Counted from the stretch's first letter, positions 19,601 through 28,021 are shown. The stretch: 64,000 bases of DNA from Pseudomonas salomonii (GCF_900107155.1 NZ_FNOX01000002.1:620001-684000); one strand, 5' to 3'. Notes: generated by a model from the letters alone, not told the origin. A program made the numbers and translations.

Positions 19601-20131
19601 GGCATACGGTAACCCGGCCCCGTCAGGATCAAGACTGCGGGCAGCGGCGCGCAACCTTGCGCTGGCTTCCCACCAACCGGATGCATCGCTGGTGGTAAAT
19701 GTTTGCACGCTGGTGACACCGTCACGGGTGACGCTGCCCGTCACCGAGTCGGGCTTGACCACCACCGTCGACAACGCCATGCCCTTGCTCAGGAACCAGC
19801 TCTGGAGCTCAGGCGTATTGAACGCGTGCCGGTAAGCATCGAACAGCGGATAAATCGTCGTATTGGCGGCCAGGTTGACTCTGCGGTCTGTCGCTTGACG
19901 CAAGGCCTGGCTCCCCAGCCCCGCCTGTAAGGCACGGTCAGCGCTTGACGCGGCCTCGGCAGGAACCGTTGGCAACGCAGGGAGCGTCCATGACGAGAGC
20001 GACTCGGGTTCCAGGCTGCGTTTGCCGCGAGTACCCGTTTCGAGCGCGGGGCCATGGGCTGGTGCTGGTGCAGATGGCAGCACCGGCGGGGTATACGTGC
20101 GAGCGTGAAAAAGTGGCGAGATGTTCGACAT
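16688..20131 (-). CDS. Giant toxin/effector-like protein, unknown function (paralog 2)
   Basis: 1147 residues from ATG 20131, which has AGAGGAA upstream; an in-frame ATG at 20161 lacks this. No signal peptide is visible. A Pro/Ala-rich N-terminus (~1-60) is followed by helical regions. The block shared with paralog 1 begins near residue 445 (GYDLYQPGNSGRSM, LVAHLLLASAAPEFLV), then LLDWGLMQGVYTRPADGRY, then the VPNSFSSARTQSIVERLMQG block, a hydrophobic LLGMIPFVGAIMDLAQGNVV segment near residues 960-1000, and a C-terminal WYATDPTTHLPIGTPLDGF. Pairwise similarity to paralog 1 is moderate and collinear, so this is an old tandem duplication. No secretion apparatus, immunity-like gene or chaperone is adjacent. 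A secreted effector or pore-forming toxin is possible but unproven. Confidence 0.75.
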   Translation of the reverse strand: MSNISPLFHARTYTPPVLPSAPAPAHGPALETGTRGKRSLEPESLSSWTLPALPTVPAEAASSADRALQAGLGSQALRQATDRRVNLAANTTIYPLFDAYRHAFNTPELQSWFLSKGMALSTVVVKPDSVTGSVTRDGVTSVQTFTTSDASGWWEASARLRAAARSLDPDGAGLPYADLTGSTFSRNAVMRWYGVQPPASDSNVTQAQQALAAADWSAPEKKAELDTRVHTARQAIDALDERAHLAGVLTQHITDKPDEQTVELAELAVPVSNSSGLTRNEAGKVGISDALQAYGLSLPKTVGELRNTVRWLTTVLPPPAPLGNYSGLLGRTWAPGDLSIADKAALAAVGDTPTDDNSGDAMLVLLNTGGILDRNTPEDLRAQAEHFISQMLSDPLVLLLGDSLAFDQRFRGASGTRQLSDAERKQWIIAAIKLKIDPQTPGRPGTIAGYDLYQPGNSGRSMAEVRADLEAHLKQNKLLDPRAAPLVAHLLLASAAPEFLVRGIPDTLRMGSPEWADLRLGVMFAERQGGAGVSRAMSYAQVMALSRLDPRTPEEAAILDNYGMAALLDWGLMQGVYTRPADGRYTPQMYQQAKEAFDAQRTQLLQALNHFNVALPTREKRAIENLRHVFPDLSVEQIKALRVYIADPNERRNQKLSEPVTRPLVETYMTGDLVEGRWMLLTPGQALPKSPTRKTPFDFNKGLSKADQDAIDANVRALDAKIAQLPNVQAQLPAEVDTYLANLKQGLSTVTKRMIANLPLADRQALELGKVELFALREQVDGVPTLDQTPDQVEERRGRKGTLIRCEHLGVIRYFEVFPDKLLIIKRDDLPDTLTLGGELQNDTKVYGRWAPTKTKLQNGLEEPFDFVAYSSDAVPRPGVKSPHVIIEKIGDTLPAAPSTEQSDMQTVVPNSFSSARTQSIVERLMQGNFVHHRDTTLQLAQGKLPLEQQRELSAHRDQVLLGMIPFVGAIMDLAQGNVVEGTRGLIIDTVGAIIGGAGSTLNALFKSTKVVAPFGAKAFRVLEKGVSVVSGFLNPLDGTADLLTGVAKGIFSLPKLLNKAPTPSLVTTLGSVEEKMRTCLGVSRVLNQPPPAPSPAGQRATHNGHNYSVPVQAVQIGTYWYATDPTTHLPIGTPLDGFKPLNATAA

Positions 20132-20282
20132 TTCTAGTTCCTCTGTACCAGTAAGTGGCAAGAGCTCTTGTCCCTAAGAACTGTCTAGGGAGAAATGTAC
20201 GAACCTGGATCTAATCTGGGTGTAAGAAAACTCCTAAGACGGCTAAGGCAGTGAGAGAGTTTGCTAGGCGAAGTGCGGCGAC

Positions 20283-21626
20283 TTACAAGATCCGGTAGAG
20301 CAACCTTTCAATCCGCACCCGGCTGACCCGTCGTAAAAACTTGCCGACTGCGGGCGGATACTCCACCAGGGTCTGCAATTGCTGATACCGCTCGATACGC
20401 GTGGTGTGCTGGAAGATCTGCGCGAGCTCTGTGCGCCGCGGCGCCAGCCACTCGCCCTTGGGATCATCGATCAGCAGGGCATTTTCCAGATCCAGGCGGA
20501 ACGCCCGTGGGTTGAGGTTGTTGCCCGTCAGCAAGGTGTAACGCTGGTCGACCCACATCCCCTTGAGGTGATAGGTATTGTCACCGTCACGCCACAGATG
20601 CAGGTTCAACTGGCCGCTGTCGATCATCGGCTGATGGCGTTTGGCGAAGCGGCGCAGGCTGATTTCATACAGGTAAGGCAACGCCGAAATCACCTTGAAC
20701 GGCTCGCTGGGCGGGATGTAGAAATCGTTGGCGGTTTTGTCGCCGACGATAATGTCGACCTTCACCCCACGCGCCAGGGCGCGGTTTATTTCACGGGTCA
20801 CCGGCAGCGGCAGGTTGAAATACGGCGTGCAGATGGTCAGTTGATGCTGGGCACTGGCGATGAGTTCGAGAATCACCCGGTTCAACGGATTGTTCTTGCC
20901 CACACCCAGCAACGGGCTGACCGACAAGTGCCCATTGGGCAGCAACCCCGTGGTGGTGTCGTAGGCCGCGTGCTTCAAGCGGCTACGCAAGTCACCGATG
21001 TCATTGCGCAGGCTGCGGGTGGTCGGCAGGTTTGGCAGGTCCAGGCGATGCACGGCCTTGGACGCGACCAGCCCATGCTCCACCAGGTGTTGCATCGAGT
21101 CAGCCAAAGGCTTGCTGTGGATCAGGTGATAGCGGTCAAAGCGGTATTTGTCGAACTTGTGCAGGTACACATTGTTGAGACTGGCGCCGCTGTAGAGCAC
21201 GCTGTCGTCGATCACAAAACCCTTGAGGTGCAGCACGCCAAACAGTTCGCGGGTTTGCACCGGCACGCCGTACACCGGCACTTCGCTGGCGTGGGAATGG
21301 GTCATGGCCTGGTACCAGGCGCTGTTGCCCGGCTGCTTGCCGGCGCCGATCAGGCCGCGCTGGGCGCGCAGCCAGTCAACCACCACCACGATATCCAACT
21401 CGGGCCGTGCCGCCTTGGCAGCGTGCAAGGCGTCGTAGATTTCCTGCCCCGCTTCGTCCTGCTGCAAGTACAGCGCAACGATGTAGATGCGCCGGGTGGC
21501 CTGGGCGATTTTTTCCAGCAGGCACAGGCGGTACGCAGCGGCACCGGACAGCACGTCGATGGCATCGGGAGACAGCGGGAAACCACGCAGTTTGGGCAAC
21601 AGGGAGCGTTTGAAGAACGACGGCAT
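20283..21626 (-). CDS. pssA: CDP-diacylglycerol-serine O-phosphatidyltransferase (PssA)
   Basis: 447 residues from ATG 21626 (MPSFFKRSLLPKL); the longer frame to 21659 has no support. It is a phospholipase-D superfamily enzyme that makes phosphatidylserine from CDP-diacylglycerol and serine at the inner membrane face, the first step to phosphatidylethanolamine. Both HxK motifs are present: H133-L-K135 in HLKGFVIDD and H353-L-K355 in HLKGMWVD. It matches E. coli PssA over its whole length (IVALYLQQD, VGDKTANDFYIP, TGNNLNPRAFRLDLENA). It is divergent from tetR, with 89-125 bp between the two genes depending on the starts used. Confidence 0.94.
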   Translation of the reverse strand: MPSFFKRSLLPKLRGFPLSPDAIDVLSGAAAYRLCLLEKIAQATRRIYIVALYLQQDEAGQEIYDALHAAKAARPELDIVVVVDWLRAQRGLIGAGKQPGNSAWYQAMTHSHASEVPVYGVPVQTRELFGVLHLKGFVIDDSVLYSGASLNNVYLHKFDKYRFDRYHLIHSKPLADSMQHLVEHGLVASKAVHRLDLPNLPTTRSLRNDIGDLRSRLKHAAYDTTTGLLPNGHLSVSPLLGVGKNNPLNRVILELIASAQHQLTICTPYFNLPLPVTREINRALARGVKVDIIVGDKTANDFYIPPSEPFKVISALPYLYEISLRRFAKRHQPMIDSGQLNLHLWRDGDNTYHLKGMWVDQRYTLLTGNNLNPRAFRLDLENALLIDDPKGEWLAPRRTELAQIFQHTTRIERYQQLQTLVEYPPAVGKFLRRVSRVRIERLLYRIL

Positions 21627-21715
21627 AAGGCTCGCTATGGGTCGAATCCGAAGAGGCACAGAGCTTACACCATGGGGCTGCTCAGGTCTCGCCGCGGCAG
21701 ATGGAAAAAATTTAA

Positions 21716-21744
21716 TTGACCATGAAGAACGATCGTTCTACTGT
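21716..21744 (+). promoter_or_regulatory. Promoter and palindromic operator of tetR
   Basis: TTGACC (21716-21721), a 17-bp spacer and TACTGT (21739-21744) make a plausible sigma-70 promoter. A perfect 14-bp palindrome AGAACGATCGTTCT (21726-21739) fills the spacer, where a TetR-type repressor would block RNA polymerase. The predicted start point falls at or next to the ATG at 21752, implying a leaderless transcript. Confidence 0.6.
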
Positions 21745-21751
21745 CTTCGCC

Positions 21752-22315
21752 ATGAACGATATCAACAGCAATGAAACCCGCGACATTATCCTCGACGTCA
21801 CCGAGAAGTTGATCTATCGCCACGGCATCGCCGCCACCGGCATGGAGTTATTGGTGAAAACCGCCGGCGTCTCGCGCAAAAGTATTTACCGTTACTTTGC
21901 CAATAAAGACGAACTGGTCATCGCCGCCCTGCAACGCCGCGACGCGCGCTGGATGCAGTGGCTACGCACTGAAGTGGAACGCAGCGAAGGCAGCGGCGAG
22001 CGCCTGCTGGCGTTGTTCAGCGCGCTCAAGACCTGGTTTGGCGCTGCGGACTTTCGCGGTTGCGCCTTTATCAACACCAGTGGCGAAACCGGCGACGCGC
22101 AAGATCCGGTGCGCCTGTTGGCCAAGGCGCATAAACAAAAACTGTTCGAGTACGCTCTTGAACTGTGTAAAGCACATGGCACCCCCGAACCCGAACGGCA
22201 GGCCGCGCACCTGCTGATCCTCATCGATGGCGCCATTACCGTTGCCCTGGTCATGGGCGATTCAACAGCGGCTGATAATGCGCAATGCATGGCGCGAACG
22301 TTATTGGGACTTTGA
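21752..22315 (+). CDS. TetR-family transcriptional repressor
   Basis: 187 residues. The N-terminal helix-turn-helix is clear (ATGMELLVKTAGVSRKSIYRYFANKDELVIAAL, about residues 29-61 from this start). The ATG at 21752 was preferred over 21716/21722 because those codons lie inside the predicted promoter. There is no ribosome-binding site before 21752, which fits a leaderless mRNA. The C-terminal ligand domain resembles regulators of the NemR/YcdC type only loosely. It is probably autoregulated through the palindrome in its promoter, and may also control the downstream DUF1348 gene (54-bp gap) and divergent pssA. Confidence 0.87.
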   Translation: MNDINSNETRDIILDVTEKLIYRHGIAATGMELLVKTAGVSRKSIYRYFANKDELVIAALQRRDARWMQWLRTEVERSEGSGERLLALFSALKTWFGAADFRGCAFINTSGETGDAQDPVRLLAKAHKQKLFEYALELCKAHGTPEPERQAAHLLILIDGAITVALVMGDSTAADNAQCMARTLLGL

Positions 22316-22369
22316 ACGCACAGGCTGAGCAACTTTCGACACCACCTTGGTATTTACAGGAGCTGCCCC

Positions 22370-22849
22370 ATGTCATCCACAGCAGAACAACGCCCGCCAC
22401 TGCCACCGTTTACGCGTGAATCGGCGATTCAAAAAGTGCGTCTGGCCGAAGACGGCTGGAACTCCCGCGACCCGGAGCGCGTGTCCCTGGCGTATACCCT
22501 GGACACGCAATGGCGAAACCGCGCCGAATTTGCGCATAACCGCGAAGAGGCCAAGGGCTTTCTCACGCGCAAATGGGCCAAGGAACTGGATTATCGGCTG
22601 ATCAAGGAGTTGTGGGCATTCACCGACAACCGTATTGCCGTGCGCTATGCCTATGAGTGGCATGACGACTCCGGCAACTGGTTCCGTTCCTATGGCAACG
22701 AGAATTGGGAATTCGACGAAAACGGCCTGATGGCCAACCGCTTTGCCTGCATCAACGATCTGCCGATCAAAGCAACCGAACGCAAGTTCCACTGGCCACT
22801 GGGCCGGCGCCCGGATGATCATCCGGGGTTGTCTGACCTGGGCCTGTAA
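22370..22849 (+). CDS. DUF1348 / SnoaL-like (NTF2 fold) protein
   Basis: 159 residues, complete. It belongs to the DUF1348 family of NTF2-like alpha+beta barrel proteins: [78 protein letters not shown] and a final [10 protein letters not shown]. The biochemical role of the family is unknown; similar folds act as small-molecule isomerases or hydratases. It lies 54 bp downstream of tetR on the same strand, a common arrangement with TetR repressors of stress responses, so co-regulation is likely. Confidence 0.85.
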   Translation: MSSTAEQRPPLPPFTRESAIQKVRLAEDGWNSRDPERVSLAYTLDTQWRNRAEFAHNREEAKGFLTRKWAKELDYRLIKELWAFTDNRIAVRYAYEWHDDSGNWFRSYGNENWEFDENGLMANRFACINDLPIKATERKFHWPLGRRPDDHPGLSDLGL

Positions 22850-22867
22850 GCCACACGCAATCAAAAG

Positions 22868-22952
22868 GTGGGAGCTGGCTTGCCTGCGATAGTATCGTCT
22901 CGGTTTCCCTGATAAACCGAATCGACTGTATCGCAGGCAAGCCAGCTCCCAC
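22868..22952. repeat. REP pair (BIME), GCTGGCTTGCCTGCGAT subtype
   Basis: Two inverted REP copies, GTGGGAGCTGGCTTGCCTGCGAT and its complement, surround a 39-bp spacer. They form a long cruciform/hairpin between the convergent DUF1348 and sugar dehydrogenase genes. Confidence 0.9.
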
Positions 22953-22971
22953 ATTGGCTCATCGAGCTCTG

Positions 22972-24126
22972 TCAGTCTTGATTCAAGCCGACGCGATACA
23001 GCACGCCCTTGTCCTCGTCGGTCAGCACATACAGAAAGCCGTCCGGCCCCTGGCGCACGTCGCGAATCCGCGCCTTCAACCCGCCCAGCAAGCGTTCCTC
23101 GTGAATCACCTTATCGCCATCGAACTGCAGGCGAATCAACTCCTGGCTGGCCAATGCGCCGATAAACAGGTTGTGGTCCCAGGCTTTGAAACGCTCGGCG
23201 TCGTAGAATGCCATGCCACTGATGCCGGGGGACTTTTCCCAGACGTGGTGGGGTTGCACAGTGCCCTCCACCGCCTTGCCCTGGGCTTCCGGAATCGGCG
23301 TCAGCGAATAATTGATGCCGTGGGTTGCCAGGGGCCAACCGTAGTTCTTGCCGCGCTCGATGATGTTGATTTCATCACCGCCGCGCGGGCCATGTTCATT
23401 TTCCCAGATCGTGCCGCTCCAGGGGTTCAACGCCAGCCCTTGCGGGTTGCGCTGGCCATAGGACCAGATCCCCGGGCGCACGCCCTGCTGGCCCACAAAG
23501 GGGTTGTCATCCGGCACACGACCATCCGGGTAAATGCGCACGACCTTGCCTTGCAACTTGTCCAGGTCCTGGGCCGTCGGGCGGTCATTGTTCTCGCCCA
23601 GGGTCACAAACAGGTAGCCATCGCGGTCGAAGGCCAAGCGCGAGCCGAAGTGATTGCCGGTCGACAGCTTGGGCTCCTGGCGCAATATCACCTTGAAGTC
23701 TTTGAGCCCGCTCATGTCATCGGCCAAGCGCCCACGCCCCACGGCAGTGCCGGCCTTGCCACCCTCGCCGCCGCCTTCGGCATACGACAGGTAGACCAGG
23801 CGGTCCTGCTTGAAGTCGGGCGACAGCACCACATCAAGCAAACCGCCCTGCCCTTTGGCCCACACCTGCGGCACGCCGGTCAGCGGCGCGGACAGCTTGC
23901 CGTCCGGGCTGACAAAGCGCAGGTGGCCGGGGCGCTCGGTCACCAGGAAGCCTTGTTTGTCCGGCAGAAACGCCACGGCCCACGGGTGGTTGAGGCCTTT
24001 GGCAATGGGGGTGGCGGTGATGCTGCCTTGTTCGCTGGGGAACTGCTGGGCATCCGCCGCCATGACGGCCGTCGCAGGCAGCAGGGTTGCGCAAAGGGCG
24101 GCTAACAGGGTTTTACGTAGAAACAT
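22972..24126 (-). CDS. PQQ-dependent soluble aldose sugar dehydrogenase (YliI/Asd-like)
   Basis: 384 residues. Sec signal MFLRKTLLAALCATLLPATAVMA, then a six-bladed beta-propeller of the GDH-B/YliI family. Family motifs seen include HPWAVAFLPD, HFGSRLAFDRDGYLFVTLGE, PDDNPF, WSYGQRNPQGLALNPWSG, WENEHGPRGGDEINII and FYDAERFKAWDHNLFIGAL. These enzymes oxidise aldoses in the periplasm using PQQ. A small exported protein gene lies directly upstream (12-bp gap) on the same strand, so the two are likely one operon. The physiological sugar cannot be told from sequence. Confidence 0.9.
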   Translation of the reverse strand: MFLRKTLLAALCATLLPATAVMAADAQQFPSEQGSITATPIAKGLNHPWAVAFLPDKQGFLVTERPGHLRFVSPDGKLSAPLTGVPQVWAKGQGGLLDVVLSPDFKQDRLVYLSYAEGGGEGGKAGTAVGRGRLADDMSGLKDFKVILRQEPKLSTGNHFGSRLAFDRDGYLFVTLGENNDRPTAQDLDKLQGKVVRIYPDGRVPDDNPFVGQQGVRPGIWSYGQRNPQGLALNPWSGTIWENEHGPRGGDEINIIERGKNYGWPLATHGINYSLTPIPEAQGKAVEGTVQPHHVWEKSPGISGMAFYDAERFKAWDHNLFIGALASQELIRLQFDGDKVIHEERLLGGLKARIRDVRQGPDGFLYVLTDEDKGVLYRVGLNQD

Positions 24127-24138
24127 AAGACGGAGTCC

Positions 24139-24456
24139 TTACCGGCGATTGCCGTTGGCATCGTAAGTGGGCGCTTTGGGTGCAGTGGCAGGACGGCTCG
24201 GGGCCGCGTTACGGGTCGGGTAACGATTGCCGATACCGCCGTTTTCGACGGTGGGTGCAGGGCCGGTCGGCGCGGGTTGAACCCCACGGTTGGTGGCCGG
24301 CGCATTGGGTTGGGTGCCCTGCATGCTGTTCGGGTTGGCCCGATGGATTGGGCTGTTATGGGTGTTGTAGCTGCCGGGCAGGTTCTGCGCCTGGGCCAAT
24401 GGCGCGAGGGCCAGGCCCAGCGCGACGACGGCGAGGTAACGCACACAGCTGTTCAT
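24139..24456 (-). CDS. Small exported Pro/Asn-rich protein, unknown function
   Basis: 105 residues. A signal peptide (MNSCVRYLAVVALGLALAPLAQAQ) precedes a low-complexity, Pro/Asn/Ala/Thr-rich, probably disordered mature region with no Cys. There is no recognised domain. The gene sits 12 bp upstream of the PQQ sugar dehydrogenase on the same strand, so it is probably expressed with it, but a functional link is only inference. Confidence 0.75.
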   Translation of the reverse strand: MNSCVRYLAVVALGLALAPLAQAQNLPGSYNTHNSPIHRANPNSMQGTQPNAPATNRGVQPAPTGPAPTVENGGIGNRYPTRNAAPSRPATAPKAPTYDANGNRR

Positions 24457-24652
24457 GACAAAACCTCTTTGGGGCGAGTAGTACGTGCTTTCGATAACAC
24501 GCTACGCCTTGGGTTCGGCTTTCGACATTAAATAGTTTCTCATCAGATGTAACACGATCTGTCAGCGCATCTGTCCACGCATCTGCCCGTCGAAACTTTT
24601 ACGCCCGCCTGCGAGTCACCAGAACACCGACACTTCTCAAGGAACCGCAGCC

Positions 24653-25507
24653 ATGCCAAGGGCAATCTGGAAAGGCGCCATCAGTTTCGGCTTGGTCCAT
24701 ATCCCGGTCTCGCTGGTCTCGGCCACGTCCTCCCAGGGCGTTGATTTTGACTGGCTGGACAAACGCAGCATGGACCCGGTGGGCTACAAGCGCATCAACA
24801 AAACCACCGGCAAGGAAGTCACCAAGGACCATATCGTCAAGGGTGTGGCCTTTGAGAAAGGCCGCTACGTGGTGCTCAGCGAAGACGAAATTCGCTCGGC
24901 CCACCCCAAGTCGACCCAGACCATCGAAATCATCGCCTTTGTCGCCGCCGACCAGATCCCGCTGCAAAACATCGATACGCCCTACTTCCTGGCCCCGGAC
25001 AAACGCGGCGGCAAGGTCTACGCACTGCTGCGTGAAACCCTGAAAAAAACCGCCAGGGTCGCCCTGGCGAACGTGGTGTTGCACACCAAGCAACACCTGG
25101 CGGCGCTGATGCCGCTGGAGTCAGCGCTGGTCCTGGTGATGCTGCGCTGGCCCGCCGAAGTGCGCAGCCTCGACGAGCTGGAACTGGGCAGCGACGTGAC
25201 CAAACCGAGCCTGGCCAAAGGCGAATTGGACATGGCCAAGCGCCTGGTCGAAGACATGAGCGCCGACTGGCAGCCGGACGACTACCGCGACAGCTTCCAG
25301 GAAAAGATCATGGCGCTGGTGGCGAAGAAGGCCAAGGCCGGCAAGGTTGAAGACGTTGAGAGCCAGGCCGGCAGCGAAGAACGCAAATCGGCCGATGTGA
25401 TCGACCTGACCGAACTGCTCAAGCGCAGCCTGGCCGGCAAGCCCGCCGCGAAAAAGCCCGCGACCAAAAAACCGGCCGCGAAAAAAGCCAGCACAAAGGC
25501 CTCTTGA
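24653..25507 (+). CDS. ku: Non-homologous end-joining protein Ku
   Basis: 284 residues. Bacterial Ku homodimer that binds DNA double-strand ends and recruits LigD. The start MPRAIWKGAISFGLVHIPVSL is the conserved Ku N-terminus, with AAGGAACC upstream. The beta-barrel core runs to about residue 255, including the VYALLRETLKKTARVALANVVLHTKQHLAAL helix block. The C-terminal tail is a Lys/Ala repeat (AAKKPATKKPAAKK) that in related Ku proteins binds DNA. It lies 24 bp upstream of ligD, so the two-component NHEJ system is complete. Confidence 0.96.
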   Translation: MPRAIWKGAISFGLVHIPVSLVSATSSQGVDFDWLDKRSMDPVGYKRINKTTGKEVTKDHIVKGVAFEKGRYVVLSEDEIRSAHPKSTQTIEIIAFVAADQIPLQNIDTPYFLAPDKRGGKVYALLRETLKKTARVALANVVLHTKQHLAALMPLESALVLVMLRWPAEVRSLDELELGSDVTKPSLAKGELDMAKRLVEDMSADWQPDDYRDSFQEKIMALVAKKAKAGKVEDVESQAGSEERKSADVIDLTELLKRSLAGKPAAKKPATKKPAAKKASTKAS

Positions 25508-25531
25508 GCCCGCCATCAGCCGGAGAACGCC

Positions 25532-28021
25532 ATGGCCAAGCCCCTGAGTGAGTACAAACGCAAACGCGACTTCGAGATCACCGCAGAACCCGCAGGCGAG
25601 GTGCCCGCCGGTAAATCCAAGGCCTCGGCGCTATCTTTCGTGATTCAAAAACACGACGCGCGCAACCTGCACTATGACTTTCGCCTGGAACTCGATGGCG
25701 TACTCAAAAGCTGGGCCGTGCCCAAAGGCCCGAGCCTGGACCCGAGCCAGAAACGCCTGGCGGTCCACGTTGAAGACCATCCGCTGAGTTACGGCAATTT
25801 TGAAGGCAATATCGCCGCCGGGCAGTATGGCGCCGGTGATGTAATCGTGTGGGATCGCGGGGTCTGGCAGCCTCACGACGATCCGCACAAGGCGTATGCA
25901 GCCGGCAAACTCAAATTCACCCTGGTCGGTGAAAAACTGTCCGGCGATTGGGCGCTGGTGCGCACCCGCCTCAAGGGCAGCGGCGACAAGGAACAATGGC
26001 TGCTGATCAAGGAAAAAGATCAGCAAGCCCGCCCGGCCGAAGACTACGACATCGTCAAGGCCCAGCCCAAAAGCGTGCTCAGCGACGCCACCGTGGGCAA
26101 GCCCGCGCCTGCGCCTGCACCGCGTGCAAAGCGCCAGAAAGCCAAGACCGCCCTGCCCGATCAATTCGCGCCACAACTGGCCACCCTGGTCGACCGCGCC
26201 CCGGCCGGCGACTGGCAATACGAGATCAAATTCGACGGCTACCGCATGCTGGCGCGTATCCGCGATGGCGATGTGCGCCTGTTCACCCGCAACGGTCATG
26301 ACTGGACAGAGCGTTTGCCGCGCCAGGTCAAGGCGCTGCAAGCCCTCAAGCTCCAGGACAGCTGGCTGGATGGCGAAGTGGTCAGCCTCAATGCCAACGG
26401 TTTGCCGGACTTCCAGGCGCTGCAAAATGCCTTCGATATCGGCCGCAGCCTGGATATCGTCTATTACCTGTTCGACGCGCCGTTTCTACAGGGCCAGGAT
26501 TTGCGCGAAGCCCCCGTGGAACAACGGCGTGCCGCGCTAAAGTCTGCGCTGTCGGGCAGCCGCAGCAAATTGCTGCGGTTTTCCGAAGCCTTCGCCGCCA
26601 ACCAGCGCGACATCTTCGAAAGCGCCTGCGACCTGGCGCTTGAAGGCGTGATCGGCAAGCGCGTCGGCAGCCCTTACGTGTCCAGCCGCAGCGCCGACTG
26701 GATCAAACTCAAATGTCGCCTGCGTCAGGAATTCGTGATTGTCGGTTACACCCGCCCGCAAGGTTCGCGCACCGGCTTCGGCGCACTGCTGCTGGCGGTC
26801 AATGACGACAACGGCTTGGTGTATGCCGGGCGTGTCGGCACCGGGTTTGATCAGCACACGCTCAAAACGATCTACGCCCAGCTCACGCCTTTGGAGCGCA
26901 AGACTTCGCCGCTGCACACACCGCTGACGAGCAGTCAGGCACGCGGCGTGCACTGGGTGAAGCCCGAGTTGGTCGGCGAAGTCAATTTCGCCGAATGGAC
27001 CCGCGAAGGCGTGGTACGCCAAGCCGCGTTCGTTGCGCTGCGCAGCGACAAGCCTGTGGCGCAGATCATCCATGAGCAACCGCGCGCGGCCAAATCGCTC
27101 AAGCAGGCTTCAGCGCCGAAAAAACCCGGCAATGGCGTGAACATCACCCACCCCGACCGCGTGATCGACCCACAAAGTGGCACGCAAAAGCAGCAGTTGG
27201 CAGACTTCTACGCCAGCATCAGCGATTGGATACTGCCGTTCCTGCACCACCGGCCCGTGTCGCTTCTGCGCGCGCCGGAAGGCATCGAAGGTGAGCAATT
27301 CTTCCAAAAGCATGCAGAGCGCCTGGCCATTCCCCATATCAAGCAACTGGACCAGCGCCTCGACCCCGGCCACGCGCGGCTGATGGAAATCGACACCGCC
27401 AAGGCCCTGCTCGGCGCCGTGCAGATGGGCACGATCGAGCTGCACACCTGGGGCGCCACTGCCGACAAAATCGAAACCCCGGACCTGTTTGTGCTCGACC
27501 TCGACCCGGACCCCGCACTGCCCTGGAAAAGCATGCTGGAAGCGGCGCAACTGACCTTGTCGGTGCTCGACGAACTGGGCCTTCAAGCGTTCGTCAAAAC
27601 CAGCGGCGGTAAAGGCCTGCACCTGGTCATCCCGCTGGCGCGCCGGGATGGCTGGGACACGGTGAAGGCCTTTGCCAAGGCCATCGCACAGTTCATGGCA
27701 CAACAACTGCCCGAACGCTTTACCGCCACCAGCGGCCCGAAAAATCGCATCGGCAAGATCTTTATCGACTACCTGCGCAATGCCCGCGGCGCAAGTACGG
27801 TGGCGACCTATTCGGTACGGGCCTGCCCGGGCCTGCCGGTCTCGGTGCCGGTGAGTCGGGAGGAATTGAACGGGTTACGCGGTGCGCAGCAGTGGACGGT
27901 GGCTAATCTGCATGAGCGTTTGGACACGCTCAAGGACGACCCTTGGGCCGGTTACGCCAACCGGCAGAAGATCAGCAAGAAGATGTGGGACAAACTGGGG
28001 GCTGAGCCGCCGCAGTCGTAG
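25532..28021 (+). CDS. ligD: ATP-dependent DNA ligase D (phosphoesterase-ligase-polymerase)
   Basis: 829 residues with the Pseudomonas domain order. The 3'-phosphoesterase spans ~1-180 (HDARNLHYDFRLE at 41-53, VEDHPLSYGNFEG). The ATP-dependent ligase spans ~205-515, with motif I EIKFDGYRM and nucleotidyl Lys233, and VIGKRVGSPYVSSRSADWIKLKC. The primase-like polymerase spans ~535-829, with catalytic DLDPDP near residues 656-661 and TSGGKGLHLVIPL. With Ku it processes and seals double-strand breaks. In Pseudomonas, NHEJ typically acts in stationary phase. No frameshift or missing key residue was seen. Confidence 0.96.
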   Translation: MAKPLSEYKRKRDFEITAEPAGEVPAGKSKASALSFVIQKHDARNLHYDFRLELDGVLKSWAVPKGPSLDPSQKRLAVHVEDHPLSYGNFEGNIAAGQYGAGDVIVWDRGVWQPHDDPHKAYAAGKLKFTLVGEKLSGDWALVRTRLKGSGDKEQWLLIKEKDQQARPAEDYDIVKAQPKSVLSDATVGKPAPAPAPRAKRQKAKTALPDQFAPQLATLVDRAPAGDWQYEIKFDGYRMLARIRDGDVRLFTRNGHDWTERLPRQVKALQALKLQDSWLDGEVVSLNANGLPDFQALQNAFDIGRSLDIVYYLFDAPFLQGQDLREAPVEQRRAALKSALSGSRSKLLRFSEAFAANQRDIFESACDLALEGVIGKRVGSPYVSSRSADWIKLKCRLRQEFVIVGYTRPQGSRTGFGALLLAVNDDNGLVYAGRVGTGFDQHTLKTIYAQLTPLERKTSPLHTPLTSSQARGVHWVKPELVGEVNFAEWTREGVVRQAAFVALRSDKPVAQIIHEQPRAAKSLKQASAPKKPGNGVNITHPDRVIDPQSGTQKQQLADFYASISDWILPFLHHRPVSLLRAPEGIEGEQFFQKHAERLAIPHIKQLDQRLDPGHARLMEIDTAKALLGAVQMGTIELHTWGATADKIETPDLFVLDLDPDPALPWKSMLEAAQLTLSVLDELGLQAFVKTSGGKGLHLVIPLARRDGWDTVKAFAKAIAQFMAQQLPERFTATSGPKNRIGKIFIDYLRNARGASTVATYSVRACPGLPVSVPVSREELNGLRGAQQWTVANLHERLDTLKDDPWAGYANRQKISKKMWDKLGAEPPQS

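Noticed and set aside
24560..24600. Direct repeats of GCATCTGTCC/GCATCTGCCC upstream of ku as an operator
   Set aside because: Only two imperfect copies and no known ku regulator site to compare with; could be chance.
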